Shown here in pieces: positions 13,902 to 21,013 of a stretch of DNA of 27,126 nucleotides. The notes beneath the pieces were generated by a model. That model had not been told where the DNA came from. It searched no databases and was given only the letters and a program-made list of their open reading frames with translations. Origin of the DNA: a virus; IMG/VR virus record IMGVR_UViG_3300046011_012714, positions 1 through 27,126 of that record, one strand, 5' to 3'. Positions within the stretch are counted from its first letter, which is position 1. Every line of letters begins with the position of its first letter. The position numbers and the translations under genes were made by a program.

Positions 13902-15611
13902 TTATGCTGCTAAGTTAGTAAGATAAAATACTTCAGCCATGCGTTGGGGTATTATTGGCGTAACGCTGTTGCCTATAAACTTGTTTTTGTCGGCTTGGTT
14001 GCCTACCATTTTATAGGTATCAGGGAAGCCCTGTATGCGTAGTTTTTCTTCAATGGTAAGCATGCGCATTTTAATGTCTACTATACCGTAAGCGGCCATA
14101 AACTCTTTAATCAGGCGCATGTACTTATCGTCGGTATCGTTTACCAAAATACCAATCTGCCCTTGCTCCACTTCTACCAGGTGCGGAGGTGCTTTATCCA
14201 TGCGGGCTATTAACGTAAAACAAGGCTTTTCAATATCGCCTTTGCCCTCAACACCCCACTGCGGGTTTAACAAGTAGTAATACCTGCGGCTACTTACCAA
14301 TGTTGGTGCGGGGCTATCAACACCATTGCCATTATTGTTAAATTGAAAGTTAGACAACCAAGGCTCTGCAACAACTAACTCCTTTTCTTTTTTAGCTAAC
14401 AGGGTTGGCGCAGGCTCTTCAATTGTATGGTTGTGTGTTTCGGGGTTGAACTGGCGGTTTTGTATCCATGCTGCACCCTCGGGTTGCACTATACTCATTT
14501 TAGAAACGGCTGTTAAACTACCACCGGGTTTATCTATGCTTTGTGCAAAGCCGCTGTTGCTAAAGTCGCGGTAGATAAAAGGGGTAATTAAACTCTTTGC
14601 ATCCTTAGTACGCAAGGTTGTAATTGGCTCGTCTAACCCTGTTGTATAGCCGTTGCCATAGTAATTATCTACAAACTGTGTGCTTACAACCATTGGCTGG
14701 TGCGATACTGTTAATGTTGGGCAAGGGCCATCAACGCTTTGGGTACAATTAACCATGCTGCCATCAGTGCGGGTACTCATATACTTAAGCATAAACGCCT
14801 CGTGCTGCTTTTTGCCGCCGCCAACAAACTTAACAAGGCCGTGGTATATGCGCTCGTGTGTTTTGTCGCTTAAGGGTTTCTTGCGGTCAAAAATAGAGTT
14901 GCCAACTATATCAAGGTCTAACACCTCGCGTACCGGTTTCCACTTTTGCAGGTTGGTAAACATGCCGCCTTTGTGCGGGTTTTTAGCGTGCGATGCTTCG
15001 GGCCATACAATACTTAAACCCTGCTTTACAAACTGCCCAAACAAACGGTTGCGGCTGGTGTGGCCACCAAGGTCGGCGGTGTTAATTTCGCGCCACTCCA
15101 TGCTGTAGCCATAGCTTTGTATGTGGTTGCACCAACGTATAAAGTCGCTGCCACTGCGTTTGCTAATTGGCTTGCCATTTTCGCACAGCGGCCCCCAACT
15201 CATAAACTCAACCACATTTTCAATCCACAACATATCAGGGTTTAATGCTTCTATGTAACGGTATAAATGCTCTGCCAATGTACGGCTATCCGCATCGCGT
15301 GGTTGGCCACCTTTGGCACGGCTAAAGTTGGTACACTCTAAACTGGCCCACAAACATATTTTAGTGTCCGGCTCGGTAGCACGTATGTGCTGCACTTTTG
15401 CTTTAAGGTCTGAAAGGTCTAGCACCCGTATGTCTTCAATATAATGCAATGCGCTTGGGTGGTTAGCCTCGTGGCTTTCTATGGCTTTCGGGTCGTGGTT
15501 AACGCATGCAATAACCTCGGCAATTTTATGGCCGTTGATGCGGGCATTTTCTATGCCGGTAGTGGTGCCGCCAAAGCCGCAAAACAAATCAATTACTTTA
15601 ATCTTACTCAT
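13902..15611 (-). CDS. DNA (cytosine-5) methyltransferase with repeat-rich target domain
   Basis: A 569-residue C5-methyltransferase. Motif I is VIDLFCGFGG (6-15), motif IV region WASLECTNFSRAKGG with Cys93, motif VI IENVVEF (130-136), motif VIII-like NTADLGGHTSRNRLFG (177-192), and C-terminal motifs QGFP (527-530) and GNSVTP (547-552). It would transfer a methyl group from S-adenosylmethionine to cytosine in phage DNA, probably to resist host restriction. Two oddities: the catalytic Cys is preceded by Glu92 instead of the usual Pro, and the region 290-470 contains six copies of a [VIL]-[DE]-x-P-x-x-[TS]-L unit about 33 residues apart. No restriction enzyme gene is adjacent, so it is an orphan methyltransferase. 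Confidence 0.85.
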   Translation of the reverse strand: MSKIKVIDLFCGFGGTTTGIENARINGHKIAEVIACVNHDPKAIESHEANHPSALHYIEDIRVLDLSDLKAKVQHIRATEPDTKICLWASLECTNFSRAKGGQPRDADSRTLAEHLYRYIEALNPDMLWIENVVEFMSWGPLCENGKPISKRSGSDFIRWCNHIQSYGYSMEWREINTADLGGHTSRNRLFGQFVKQGLSIVWPEASHAKNPHKGGMFTNLQKWKPVREVLDLDIVGNSIFDRKKPLSDKTHERIYHGLVKFVGGGKKQHEAFMLKYMSTRTDGSMVNCTQSVDGPCPTLTVSHQPMVVSTQFVDNYYGNGYTTGLDEPITTLRTKDAKSLITPFIYRDFSNSGFAQSIDKPGGSLTAVSKMSIVQPEGAAWIQNRQFNPETHNHTIEEPAPTLLAKKEKELVVAEPWLSNFQFNNNGNGVDSPAPTLVSSRRYYYLLNPQWGVEGKGDIEKPCFTLIARMDKAPPHLVEVEQGQIGILVNDTDDKYMRLIKEFMAAYGIVDIKMRMLTIEEKLRIQGFPDTYKMVGNQADKNKFIGNSVTPIIPQRMAEVFYLTNLAA

Positions 15612-15628
15612 ATCTGCTGTGTATATTA

Positions 15629-15913
15629 TTAATCTTTATTTTTAAACCATTTGCACCTGATGCGTTGGTAGCCTTCGAGCTTGCAGGCTTTTAGGTTGTA
15701 TTTACCGGGGTACAGTGGGTTGTGCTGGTTGGTTACGGTTTTATCGTGCTGTGCCTGGTACAGGGCATCGGTAACATGCTGGGCGCTGTACTCTTTGTAG
15801 CCTACGCGGGTGGGGTGCTTTGCGCCAAAGCTGGTGTAAAACCATACCACGCCCCAGTTGGCGGGGGTAATGTAAAATGGCCACAGCCACAATAGGGGTT
15901 TTAGTAGTTTCAT
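15629..15913 (-). CDS. Hypothetical protein, 94 residues
   Basis: The protein begins MKLLKPLLWLWPFYITPANW, an aromatic hydrophobic N-terminus without a clear signal cleavage site. The rest is polar and basic, rich in His, Tyr and Lys (YKEYSAQHVTDALYQAQHDK), ending in a KCKWFKNKD-like basic tail. It starts directly after the ASCH-like gene stop and lies 17 bases before the methyltransferase in the early operon. No family recognised. Confidence 0.55.
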   Translation of the reverse strand: MKLLKPLLWLWPFYITPANWGVVWFYTSFGAKHPTRVGYKEYSAQHVTDALYQAQHDKTVTNQHNPLYPGKYNLKACKLEGYQRIRCKWFKNKD

Positions 15914-16612
15914 TTAGTTAAAGTTTTCAGGTTTATCAATGCGTTTAAATTCTATACGCCATACGTATGGGTTAGCTTGCCACGATGCGGCACCGTTAAT
16001 TCTTTGCCATAGTGTTTTAAAACTATGCGTAGCATTATCGGCAATAACATCCCAACCACAAACCTCGTCTATAGGCAGGGCTTTGCCTGTGCGCTCGTCT
16101 TTGCCATGCATGTAGTTTTTGTAGCAATGCTCTTTAACATCAGTCATGGCGTATATGTCTTCCACGCCTTCAGCAATTGCATCAGCCTCGCTTATATCGA
16201 TTAGTGGTTCTATACCTATGCTGGTTATCTGTAAAAACAACCTGGCAGCTTCTTTAGGCATGTGTATGGATGGTTTCCACTTAATATCACCATCGATACC
16301 AACATATAACCAAGGGTCTGCCTTGTAAATAAATTCCCAATCGGTACCTCTATCATTAAGCACTCGCGCCCAAGTTTCTCTTACCCAAATAACATCGCCA
16401 ACATTACCGTATGGGCATTTAACAAATGGGTTGTTGTCGCCTTGGTTATAATTGTACACCACGCCAAGCTCACCACCTCGGTGTTCTACATAGGCAATCA
16501 TATAAGCTTCAGGGTCGGGCTGTGGTTTTACCGTCCTGCGGGTTTGGGTTTTAGCGCCAGCTAGTATGGCCTGCACCATTGGAGTGCTAAATAATATTGG
16601 TATATATTTCAT
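15914..16612 (-). CDS. ASCH/PUA-like domain phage protein
   Basis: Start chosen at ATG 16612 (MKYIPILFSTPMVQAILAGA), placed right after the upstream stop (TAA T ATG); a longer start at 16651 would overlap that gene. The protein has 232 residues. The opening PILFSTPMVQAILAGAKTQT followed by RR, a VGDVIWVRETWA strand, the ISEADAIAEGV motif and the C-terminal NPYVWRIEFKRI match the ASCH-like phage proteins (PUA superfamily) often found in phage early regions. ASCH domains bind RNA or modified nucleobases. Next to the methyltransferase, a role in handling or reading modified bases is possible, but this is inference. Confidence 0.7.
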   Translation of the reverse strand: MKYIPILFSTPMVQAILAGAKTQTRRTVKPQPDPEAYMIAYVEHRGGELGVVYNYNQGDNNPFVKCPYGNVGDVIWVRETWARVLNDRGTDWEFIYKADPWLYVGIDGDIKWKPSIHMPKEAARLFLQITSIGIEPLIDISEADAIAEGVEDIYAMTDVKEHCYKNYMHGKDERTGKALPIDEVCGWDVIADNATHSFKTLWQRINGAASWQANPYVWRIEFKRIDKPENFN

Positions 16613-16613
16613 A

Positions 16614-16838
16614 TTAATCAAGTTGTTTTTTAAGTACGTTCCATACGGCATCTTCGGTGTCGTAGTAAAATTTTTTCATCATATAGGGTATTAGCCTATC
16701 GTCGGGGTGTTTGCGCACCTTTTTTTTGCGGTAGAGTACATCAGGTATATACTCGGCGCTTTTTTCTTTGTAATATGCCTGCATGTCTTTCCACTTGCGA
16801 AGCTCTGCGGGGCTGGTTCCGGGTTTTCTGCCTGCCAT
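16614..16838 (-). CDS. Small basic hypothetical protein
   Basis: A 74-residue, strongly basic protein (MAGRKPGTSPAELRKWKDMQ...), mostly helical with a KKKVRKHPDDR stretch and a C-terminal helix (EDAVWNVLKKQLD). It has no signal or membrane segment. The basic charge and N-terminal GRKPGTSP suggest nucleic acid binding, but no family is recognised. It starts 2 bases after the preceding gene and its stop is 1 base before the ASCH-like start. Confidence 0.55.
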   Translation of the reverse strand: MAGRKPGTSPAELRKWKDMQAYYKEKSAEYIPDVLYRKKKVRKHPDDRLIPYMMKKFYYDTEDAVWNVLKKQLD

Positions 16839-16840
16839 GT

Positions 16841-17188
16841 TTATGGGTTTATAAGTGAGTAGTAGCTTGTTTGGTCTTTGTGTATAGCGGCGGCTATACG
16901 GTTATTAAATGTGCGGTTGTAAGGGCTAAGCATATTGTTAGGGTAAAATGTTCGCTCAAAATCGGTAAGCATTAGTGCCAGGGCAGTAGCCTCGTGTGCG
17001 CGCAACTGTAGGCTAAACTTTTGTACACCTTTAAGGCTATGCTCTGCCAGCTTAATAAGCAGGTAACGCGCCAGCATATCTTCGGCACTGGGTTCTATTT
17101 GGGTAAAGCGTTGGCACACCAGCGCAAGGGCATCGCACTCGCTTTGGTTGGCCAGCTTAAGCTTGTATTTTGGGGGTGGTATCAACAT
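16841..17188 (-). CDS. Hypothetical early protein, 115 residues
   Basis: An all-helical looking protein (MLIPPPKYKLKLANQSECDA...), with a Leu/Ala-rich middle (MLARYLLIKLAEHSLKGVQK, AHEATALALMLTDFERTFY). It overlaps the upstream 81-residue gene by 32 bases in another frame; there is no useful later start before Met38, so the overlap is probably real and points to coupled translation. No function recognised. Confidence 0.55.
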   Translation of the reverse strand: MLIPPPKYKLKLANQSECDALALVCQRFTQIEPSAEDMLARYLLIKLAEHSLKGVQKFSLQLRAHEATALALMLTDFERTFYPNNMLSPYNRTFNNRIAAAIHKDQTSYYSLINP

Positions 17189-17402
17189 CGGTTATAGTTT
17201 GTTGTATTTGTAGGCCGTGTTGCAGGTAGCTGTTGGCCTCTTGTATATAGTAAAACTGCGTAAACTCGTTAAAAGGGTGTACCACGCGCAAGCCATCGGG
17301 CGCAAAGCTTTCTATGCCATCGGTTTTTACAGCTACCGCCAGGGCAATCATTTGTGCCGACAGGGCAAACCAATACTCAGGCTGTTGGGGTGTGTAGTTC
17401 AT
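17157..17402 (-). CDS. Hypothetical early protein, 81 residues
   Basis: A small soluble protein (MNYTPQQPEYWFALSAQMIA...), with one amphipathic helix (ALSAQMIALAVAVKT) and an aromatic-rich centre (HPFNEFTQFYYIQEANSYL). The start codon ATG overlaps the stop of the upstream gene by one base (17402), and its own end overlaps the downstream gene by 32 bases, the compressed layout typical of phage early operons. No family recognised. Confidence 0.55.
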   Translation of the reverse strand: MNYTPQQPEYWFALSAQMIALAVAVKTDGIESFAPDGLRVVHPFNEFTQFYYIQEANSYLQHGLQIQQTITDVDTTPKIQA

Positions 17403-17830
17403 TATTTTTTATCGTTCCAGCGTTTTTTACTTAGGTAGGTTGATGGGTATAGCTTTGCCACGGTACCCTTGCGCAAATCGTTATCGTACACCTTTATATA
17501 GTTGTAGGCATCAATACGCTCTTTTGGGCTTAGGCTGCCCCACCGCCTTGCCGATGTTTCTTTGTCAACCTTATTGTCGTAGGCATCCCAAAACATATCA
17601 AACGTTACCTCGGCTTTTATTTGGGTTATGGTTATGCCTTTGCTTTTTATCAGGTGAAAGTTGTTTACATGCAGCGGCAAAATATCTAACAGCGTATGGT
17701 GGCGCTGTGGCTCTAAATCGGCATCAATGCTAAGGGTACGCAGGTAGCCGGTAGCAACATCGTAGCCAAGGGTAACCTCGCCTACAAAACTTGCGCTGGT
17801 TAGCACGTATTTATTTGTTAGCGGTTGCAT
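17402..17830 (-). CDS. Protein with replisome-organiser-type C-terminal domain
   Basis: A 142-residue protein. The N-terminal half (about 1-75) is beta-rich and unrecognised (LTSASFVGEVTLGYDVATGY). The C-terminal half carries FDMFWDAYDNKVDKETSARR followed by WGSLSPKERIDAY and LYPSTYLSKKRWND. This resembles the FWxxYPxKxxKxxA...W...P..YL...RW module found at the C-terminus of many phage and bacterial replication-initiation (DnaT/primosome-type) proteins. It may help bring host replication proteins to the phage, as Mu must do during replicative transposition. It overlaps the GemA-like gene by 20 bases. Confidence 0.5.
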   Translation of the reverse strand: MQPLTNKYVLTSASFVGEVTLGYDVATGYLRTLSIDADLEPQRHHTLLDILPLHVNNFHLIKSKGITITQIKAEVTFDMFWDAYDNKVDKETSARRWGSLSPKERIDAYNYIKVYDNDLRKGTVAKLYPSTYLSKKRWNDKK

Positions 17831-18266
17831 TTTGTATAGCTTTATCGGTTGATGCTTTCATATTCTCAGCCGCTACAATTACCTTGCTTAGCTGTTGGGT
17901 TGAAAGCTCGTTTAAATGGGCATTAAAGTTGGTTGCAACCCAGTTGTTTATCCGGGGCATATCGGCAACTAGCTTATCGCCTTTTAGAACTTCCCAACCT
18001 ATACTGCGGCACAGGGCTATAATGCGTTTGCGCTTGCGGTCTTCGGCATTGTAAATTTTGGTTGGTGTTTGCTGTAGGTTGTATAGGTAGGTATTAAGCT
18101 CTACCGCCTCAGCAAAGCTTAACTCGCCAATATGGGTGGTGCGGTTGTTGGTAAACTGCTTTACCATATCGTCTTTACTGCTACACATGTTTTTAAGGGC
18201 AGCCAGCACAGGCTTGCTAAACATCTTTTTACGGATGCTTTCTTTTTGCGATGGGGTGATATTCAT
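17811..18266 (-). CDS. Mu gp16/GemA-like regulatory protein (DUF1018-like)
   Basis: A 151-residue protein. The part KRKRIIALCRSIGWEV (about 80-95) and MPRINNWVATNF...LNELSTQQLSKVIVAAENMK (about 103-136) matches the pattern of the DUF1018/GemA family of Mu-like phages. That pattern is a short 'I-x-x-L-x-x-x-x-G-W' helix, then a pair of helices ending in 'L-x-x-L-x-x-v'. GemA of Mu influences host gene expression; its exact role here is unknown. Location in the early region fits. Sequence similarity is at the pattern level only. Confidence 0.5.
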   Translation of the reverse strand: MNITPSQKESIRKKMFSKPVLAALKNMCSSKDDMVKQFTNNRTTHIGELSFAEAVELNTYLYNLQQTPTKIYNAEDRKRKRIIALCRSIGWEVLKGDKLVADMPRINNWVATNFNAHLNELSTQQLSKVIVAAENMKASTDKAIQNATANK

Positions 18267-18285
18267 AGCTTCTAGGGGCTAGGTG

Positions 18286-18522
18286 TTAGAATGGTAAATC
18301 GTCGGTTGAATATTTAGCGGCAATAACAACGCGCTCTTCTTTACGGGTTACCGGCACTTCTACATCGTCAATAGTAGCAACAACCTCCAGCACATCAACC
18401 CTTACTTTTACTAAAGCCTTTCGTAGCCTTTTAGCCTCTGTAAGGGCGCTTTGAAAGCTTAAGTGTGCAACGCGAGGCGGTGTAGCACTATCGGCTACCA
18501 TTACATAAAATGTACTTTTCAT
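18286..18522 (-). CDS. Small protein with SSB-like C-terminal tip (DDLPF)
   Basis: A 78-residue protein (MKSTFYVMVADSATPPRVAH...), with strand-helix-strand pattern (FYVMVAD; SFQSALTEAKRLRKALV; RVDVLEVVATIDDV). It ends in STDDLPF. The last residues DDLPF match the conserved acidic tip of bacterial SSB proteins, which recruits replication and repair partners. The body is too short and differs from the usual OB-fold SSB (about 110 residues before the tail). It could be a phage protein that borrows the SSB tip to bind host SSB partners, or a reduced SSB. The tail is visible; the role is inferred. Confidence 0.6.
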   Translation of the reverse strand: MKSTFYVMVADSATPPRVAHLSFQSALTEAKRLRKALVKVRVDVLEVVATIDDVEVPVTRKEERVVIAAKYSTDDLPF

Positions 18523-18543
18523 TTTTCTGCTGTGTTAGGGGGT

Positions 18544-18645
18544 TTAACAATATGGGGTTACATCGTCTTTGTTGTTATCGTCGCCATTATCGTGTGTCGT
18601 AATGGCTATTAGCAACACGAGTATTGTCATTAGTAACAAAATCAT
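18544..18645 (-). CDS. 33-residue membrane peptide
   Basis: Open frame from ATG 18645 to TAA 18544, starting 3 bases after the stop of the upstream DUF4406 gene. The N-terminal half is purely hydrophobic (MILLLMTILVLLIAITT) and the rest acidic and polar (HDNGDDNNKDDVTPYC). It fills what would otherwise be a gap in a tightly packed operon. The composition (one helix plus acidic tail) suggests a real tiny membrane peptide, but it could be non-coding. Confidence 0.4.
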   Translation of the reverse strand: MILLLMTILVLLIAITTHDNGDDNNKDDVTPYC

Positions 18646-18648
18646 ATC

Positions 18649-18996
18649 TTACTGCTGATTAATTGCTTTGGCGTGGCTGCCGCGCTCAAAAACGGCTTGC
18701 ATTATTACAGGTATGCCAAGGGTGTGGGCGCGTTGCATTTCTATTTTAGCGCCTTTGCTGCCACCAGCACAGGGCATGGCCATTAGGGCTTGGCACCCAT
18801 CAAGCGCGGGCAGGCATACGTCCATATAGTCTTGCCAGGTAACGCAGTGGGCGTTATCAAGCTTGCAGGGGTTTACGGGTTCGTAGCCGCAGGCGCGTAG
18901 TAGCCTCTCGGCACGCTCAAACTTAGCCTTGTAGTTGGGCAGTAGCTTACCCGTAGCTTGGTCGGTTATGTGGCCGGATATGTAGACTTTTATCAT
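18649..18996 (-). CDS. DUF4406 family, nucleoside 2-deoxyribosyltransferase-like protein
   Basis: A 115-residue protein with the family pattern VYISGHITD at the N-terminus, ERAERLLRACGYEPVNPCKL, CVTWQDYMDVCLPALDGCQA and an AGGSKGAKIEMQRAHTLGIP stretch followed by VIM. DUF4406 proteins resemble nucleoside 2-deoxyribosyltransferases in fold and are common in phages. A typical family catalytic Glu may be the one in KIEMQ. Together with the MazG-like protein it suggests nucleotide-pool work in the early region. Substrate unknown. Confidence 0.75.
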   Translation of the reverse strand: MIKVYISGHITDQATGKLLPNYKAKFERAERLLRACGYEPVNPCKLDNAHCVTWQDYMDVCLPALDGCQALMAMPCAGGSKGAKIEMQRAHTLGIPVIMQAVFERGSHAKAINQQ

Positions 18997-19005
18997 GGGT
19001 GCTAA

Positions 19006-19635
19006 TTAGGGCCACATGCAGTCGCATATAGCAGGGTTGTTTTTATCGTTACAATCGGTACAAATAGGCGGGTTAGGGTTAACAGCGCCTACGTTTAATA
19101 TTTTTGTTTTAGTGTTTTTACTGCCGCAGGCTTTGCATTTTTTGCTACCAGTATCGGGGTTGGTGCGGCAGCATTGCTCACACACTATAAAACTGGCGGG
19201 TGTGTAGACTATGTTTTGGCTTAGTACACCATCACACTTGCCACAATCAGCATCGGCATCGCAACCAGGGCAAGGTTGTTTGGTGTTGGTTGGCGTGTTG
19301 TTAGTGGCGTTTACACACTCACATACAGTAACAAAACAGCCATTAAACACATACATACCTCCATCTTCTCCGCAGGGGTCAGGTACTGAATGGTAAACTA
19401 AGCCCTCGGTACCAGATAGTATGCCTTTGCATTTTTTACAAAACGGCTCTTTATATATACCGCTGGCAAATGGCTGTGTTTTGCCATCTTTAGGCTGAGG
19501 GTATTCGCCCATAAGCTCGCTAAGGGCCACGTAGTCTTTTAATGGGGTGTTATCTTGCATACAACAGGGATTTTGTTTACATAGCGGCGACTCGCTTACA
19601 CAGCCGCCGCATGGGGTTTTACCTATATTACACAC
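19006..19635 (-). CDS. Cysteine-rich protein with many CxxC pairs
   Basis: A 209-residue protein with 25 cysteines (12%). CxxC or similar pairs occur at residues 9/12, 66/69, 122/125, 131/134, 152/155, 167/170 and 192/195, plus the clusters CC at 24-25, 105/107 and 204/206. Several look like zinc-ribbon halves (FCKKCKG, CPGCDADADCGKCDG, KKCKACGSK). There is no signal peptide, so metal binding in the cytoplasm is more likely than disulfides. The C-terminus is CDCMWP. It overlaps the upstream DUF3164 gene by 8 bases. No family is recognised; multiple zinc sites are inferred from spacing. Confidence 0.65.
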   Translation of the reverse strand: MCNIGKTPCGGCVSESPLCKQNPCCMQDNTPLKDYVALSELMGEYPQPKDGKTQPFASGIYKEPFCKKCKGILSGTEGLVYHSVPDPCGEDGGMYVFNGCFVTVCECVNATNNTPTNTKQPCPGCDADADCGKCDGVLSQNIVYTPASFIVCEQCCRTNPDTGSKKCKACGSKNTKTKILNVGAVNPNPPICTDCNDKNNPAICDCMWP

Positions 19636-20278
19636 TGGCTAAATCAAGTTTTAAATACTCGTAGCTGCCATCAACTTTTCTTACACTAAAGCGGATGTAC
19701 TTTTTACCGGGTGCGCGGCTAATGCTTTTTTCTATCAACGCTACACCATTGTGCAACAGGACATACTTAGCGCCAGGGTATTTTTTAATTTTACCTACAA
19801 GGCTCAGCACGCGGGCGGTATCTAGCTTGCCTTTGTTTTGGCTAAAGGCAGATGTTACAAACTCGGCTATAAGGCTCTCTTCCACATTCTTTTTTATCCA
19901 CTCGTCAAACAAGTCTTTAGCTTCGGCAATCATTAAATCGTCAAACACAATAGCCTCGTTAATATCAACCTCTATGCGCATGCTGCGGTTGTAGTTGTAC
20001 CAGCGGTAGTTGCCTTTGCCACGGCCACGCACTTTTACATCAAGGGCTTGGTTTTCGGCCTTTACTTTGGCAATAATCTCGTCGCAGGCACAATCGGCAA
20101 ACTCTTTAAGGCTTTGCAGGGCAGTGGTAGCAGCCAAGGCTAGGTTATATATTTTAGCGGCGTGTTTCTCTTTTAACTTATCGCTAGGGTATAGTTTAGA
20201 AAATGGGGTAAACTCTTCATTTACATCGGCCCAACGCTGGTCTTTACTGGTGTGGAATGTTGGTGTTATTTCTGACAT
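19628..20278 (-). CDS. DUF3164 family early protein
   Basis: A 216-residue protein. The region about residues 82-130, VKVRGRGKGNYRWYNYNRSM followed by IEVDINEAIVFDDLM and AKDLFDEWI, and the following NKGKLDTARVLSLVGKIKKY fit the DUF3164 pattern, a family found almost only in Mu-like phage early regions near MuA/MuB. The function is not established. N-terminal part helical (KIYNLALAATTALQSLKEFA). The C-terminus is beta-rich. Its presence strengthens the assignment as a Mu-like element. Confidence 0.7.
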   Translation of the reverse strand: MSEITPTFHTSKDQRWADVNEEFTPFSKLYPSDKLKEKHAAKIYNLALAATTALQSLKEFADCACDEIIAKVKAENQALDVKVRGRGKGNYRWYNYNRSMRIEVDINEAIVFDDLMIAEAKDLFDEWIKKNVEESLIAEFVTSAFSQNKGKLDTARVLSLVGKIKKYPGAKYVLLHNGVALIEKSISRAPGKKYIRFSVRKVDGSYEYLKLDLASV

Positions 20279-20298
20279 TTTTAAATTGATTTTAAAGG

Positions 20299-20541
20299 TT
20301 AATTAACTATTGATACTTTGTTGTTGTAGTTGGTTGGTATGCTGTACTCTTCGGCCATAATTGGCTTGTGGTACATGGCTGCAATGGCTTCGGCTTGCTC
20401 TTCGCGGTATATGCGTATATTTAGCTGGTGGTACTTGCCTATCAGGTGTTCAAACTCGGCCATACTCTCGGCAAACTCAGCCTCTACCAGCAGGTCTTTA
20501 CGCTCGGCACGCCACTGTTTTAGGTTATTAAATACAGCCAT
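20299..20541 (-). CDS. Hypothetical early protein with coiled-coil helix
   Basis: An 80-residue protein with a long charged helix (LKQWRAERKDLLVEAEFAES and on to about residue 55), followed by a short polar tail. No signal, membrane segment or known motif. Its ATG overlaps the last base of the upstream gene (20541), so it is co-translated with it. No function recognised. Confidence 0.5.
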   Translation of the reverse strand: MAVFNNLKQWRAERKDLLVEAEFAESMAEFEHLIGKYHQLNIRIYREEQAEAIAAMYHKPIMAEEYSIPTNYNNKVSIVN

Positions 20542-20987
20542 TACTTATCGTTTTTCATTTTTCGTTTATCATTAGCCACCGGCGCAAGGCTGTCTATGTA
20601 CTCGCCTATAAAGTTGGCGTAGGCGTGTTGCAGTATGTGGCCGTGGCGCAGCTCGTTGTTTATCCATGCTTTGTAAGCCTGTGGCAACACTTGCTTGGCA
20701 CTTTGGCTGCCCAGTTGGTACTGCTGCACCAAATCAACCTGCATTTGCAAAAAGCGTGTATCTATTAGCTTGCATTGGTACATAAACCAACGCCAAAATA
20801 TGGGGCTTGCCTCTAGCTCTCGGGCAAAGGCATCGGTATGGCCGTTAGCAGTGCATTGGCGACTTAAAAACATAAGTCCGCGCTCGTACTGGTAGCCCTC
20901 AAAGGTGGCAGAGTCTACCCCATATATACCGGCTAATAAAGCGGTGTTTTGGGCTTGCTGCTCAATGGTTTTTTGGGTGGTATTCAT
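20541..20987 (-). CDS. Hypothetical early protein, 148 residues
   Basis: A helical soluble protein (MNTTQKTIEQQAQNTALLAG...), rich in Gln and aromatic residues. Notable segments are PIFWRWFMYQCKLIDTRFLQ and QAYKAWINNELRHGHILQHA. It ends in a basic stretch (NDKRKMKNDK). Lies 26 bases downstream of the RecA-like ATPase gene. No family recognised. Confidence 0.5.
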   Translation of the reverse strand: MNTTQKTIEQQAQNTALLAGIYGVDSATFEGYQYERGLMFLSRQCTANGHTDAFARELEASPIFWRWFMYQCKLIDTRFLQMQVDLVQQYQLGSQSAKQVLPQAYKAWINNELRHGHILQHAYANFIGEYIDSLAPVANDKRKMKNDK

Positions 20988-21013
20988 TTTTGTATTGTTT
21001 CAGGGGTTTTTAG

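Noticed and set aside
13902-15611. Complete restriction-modification system
   Set aside because: Neighbours of the methyltransferase are an ASCH-like protein and small hypotheticals; no nuclease-like gene is present nearby.
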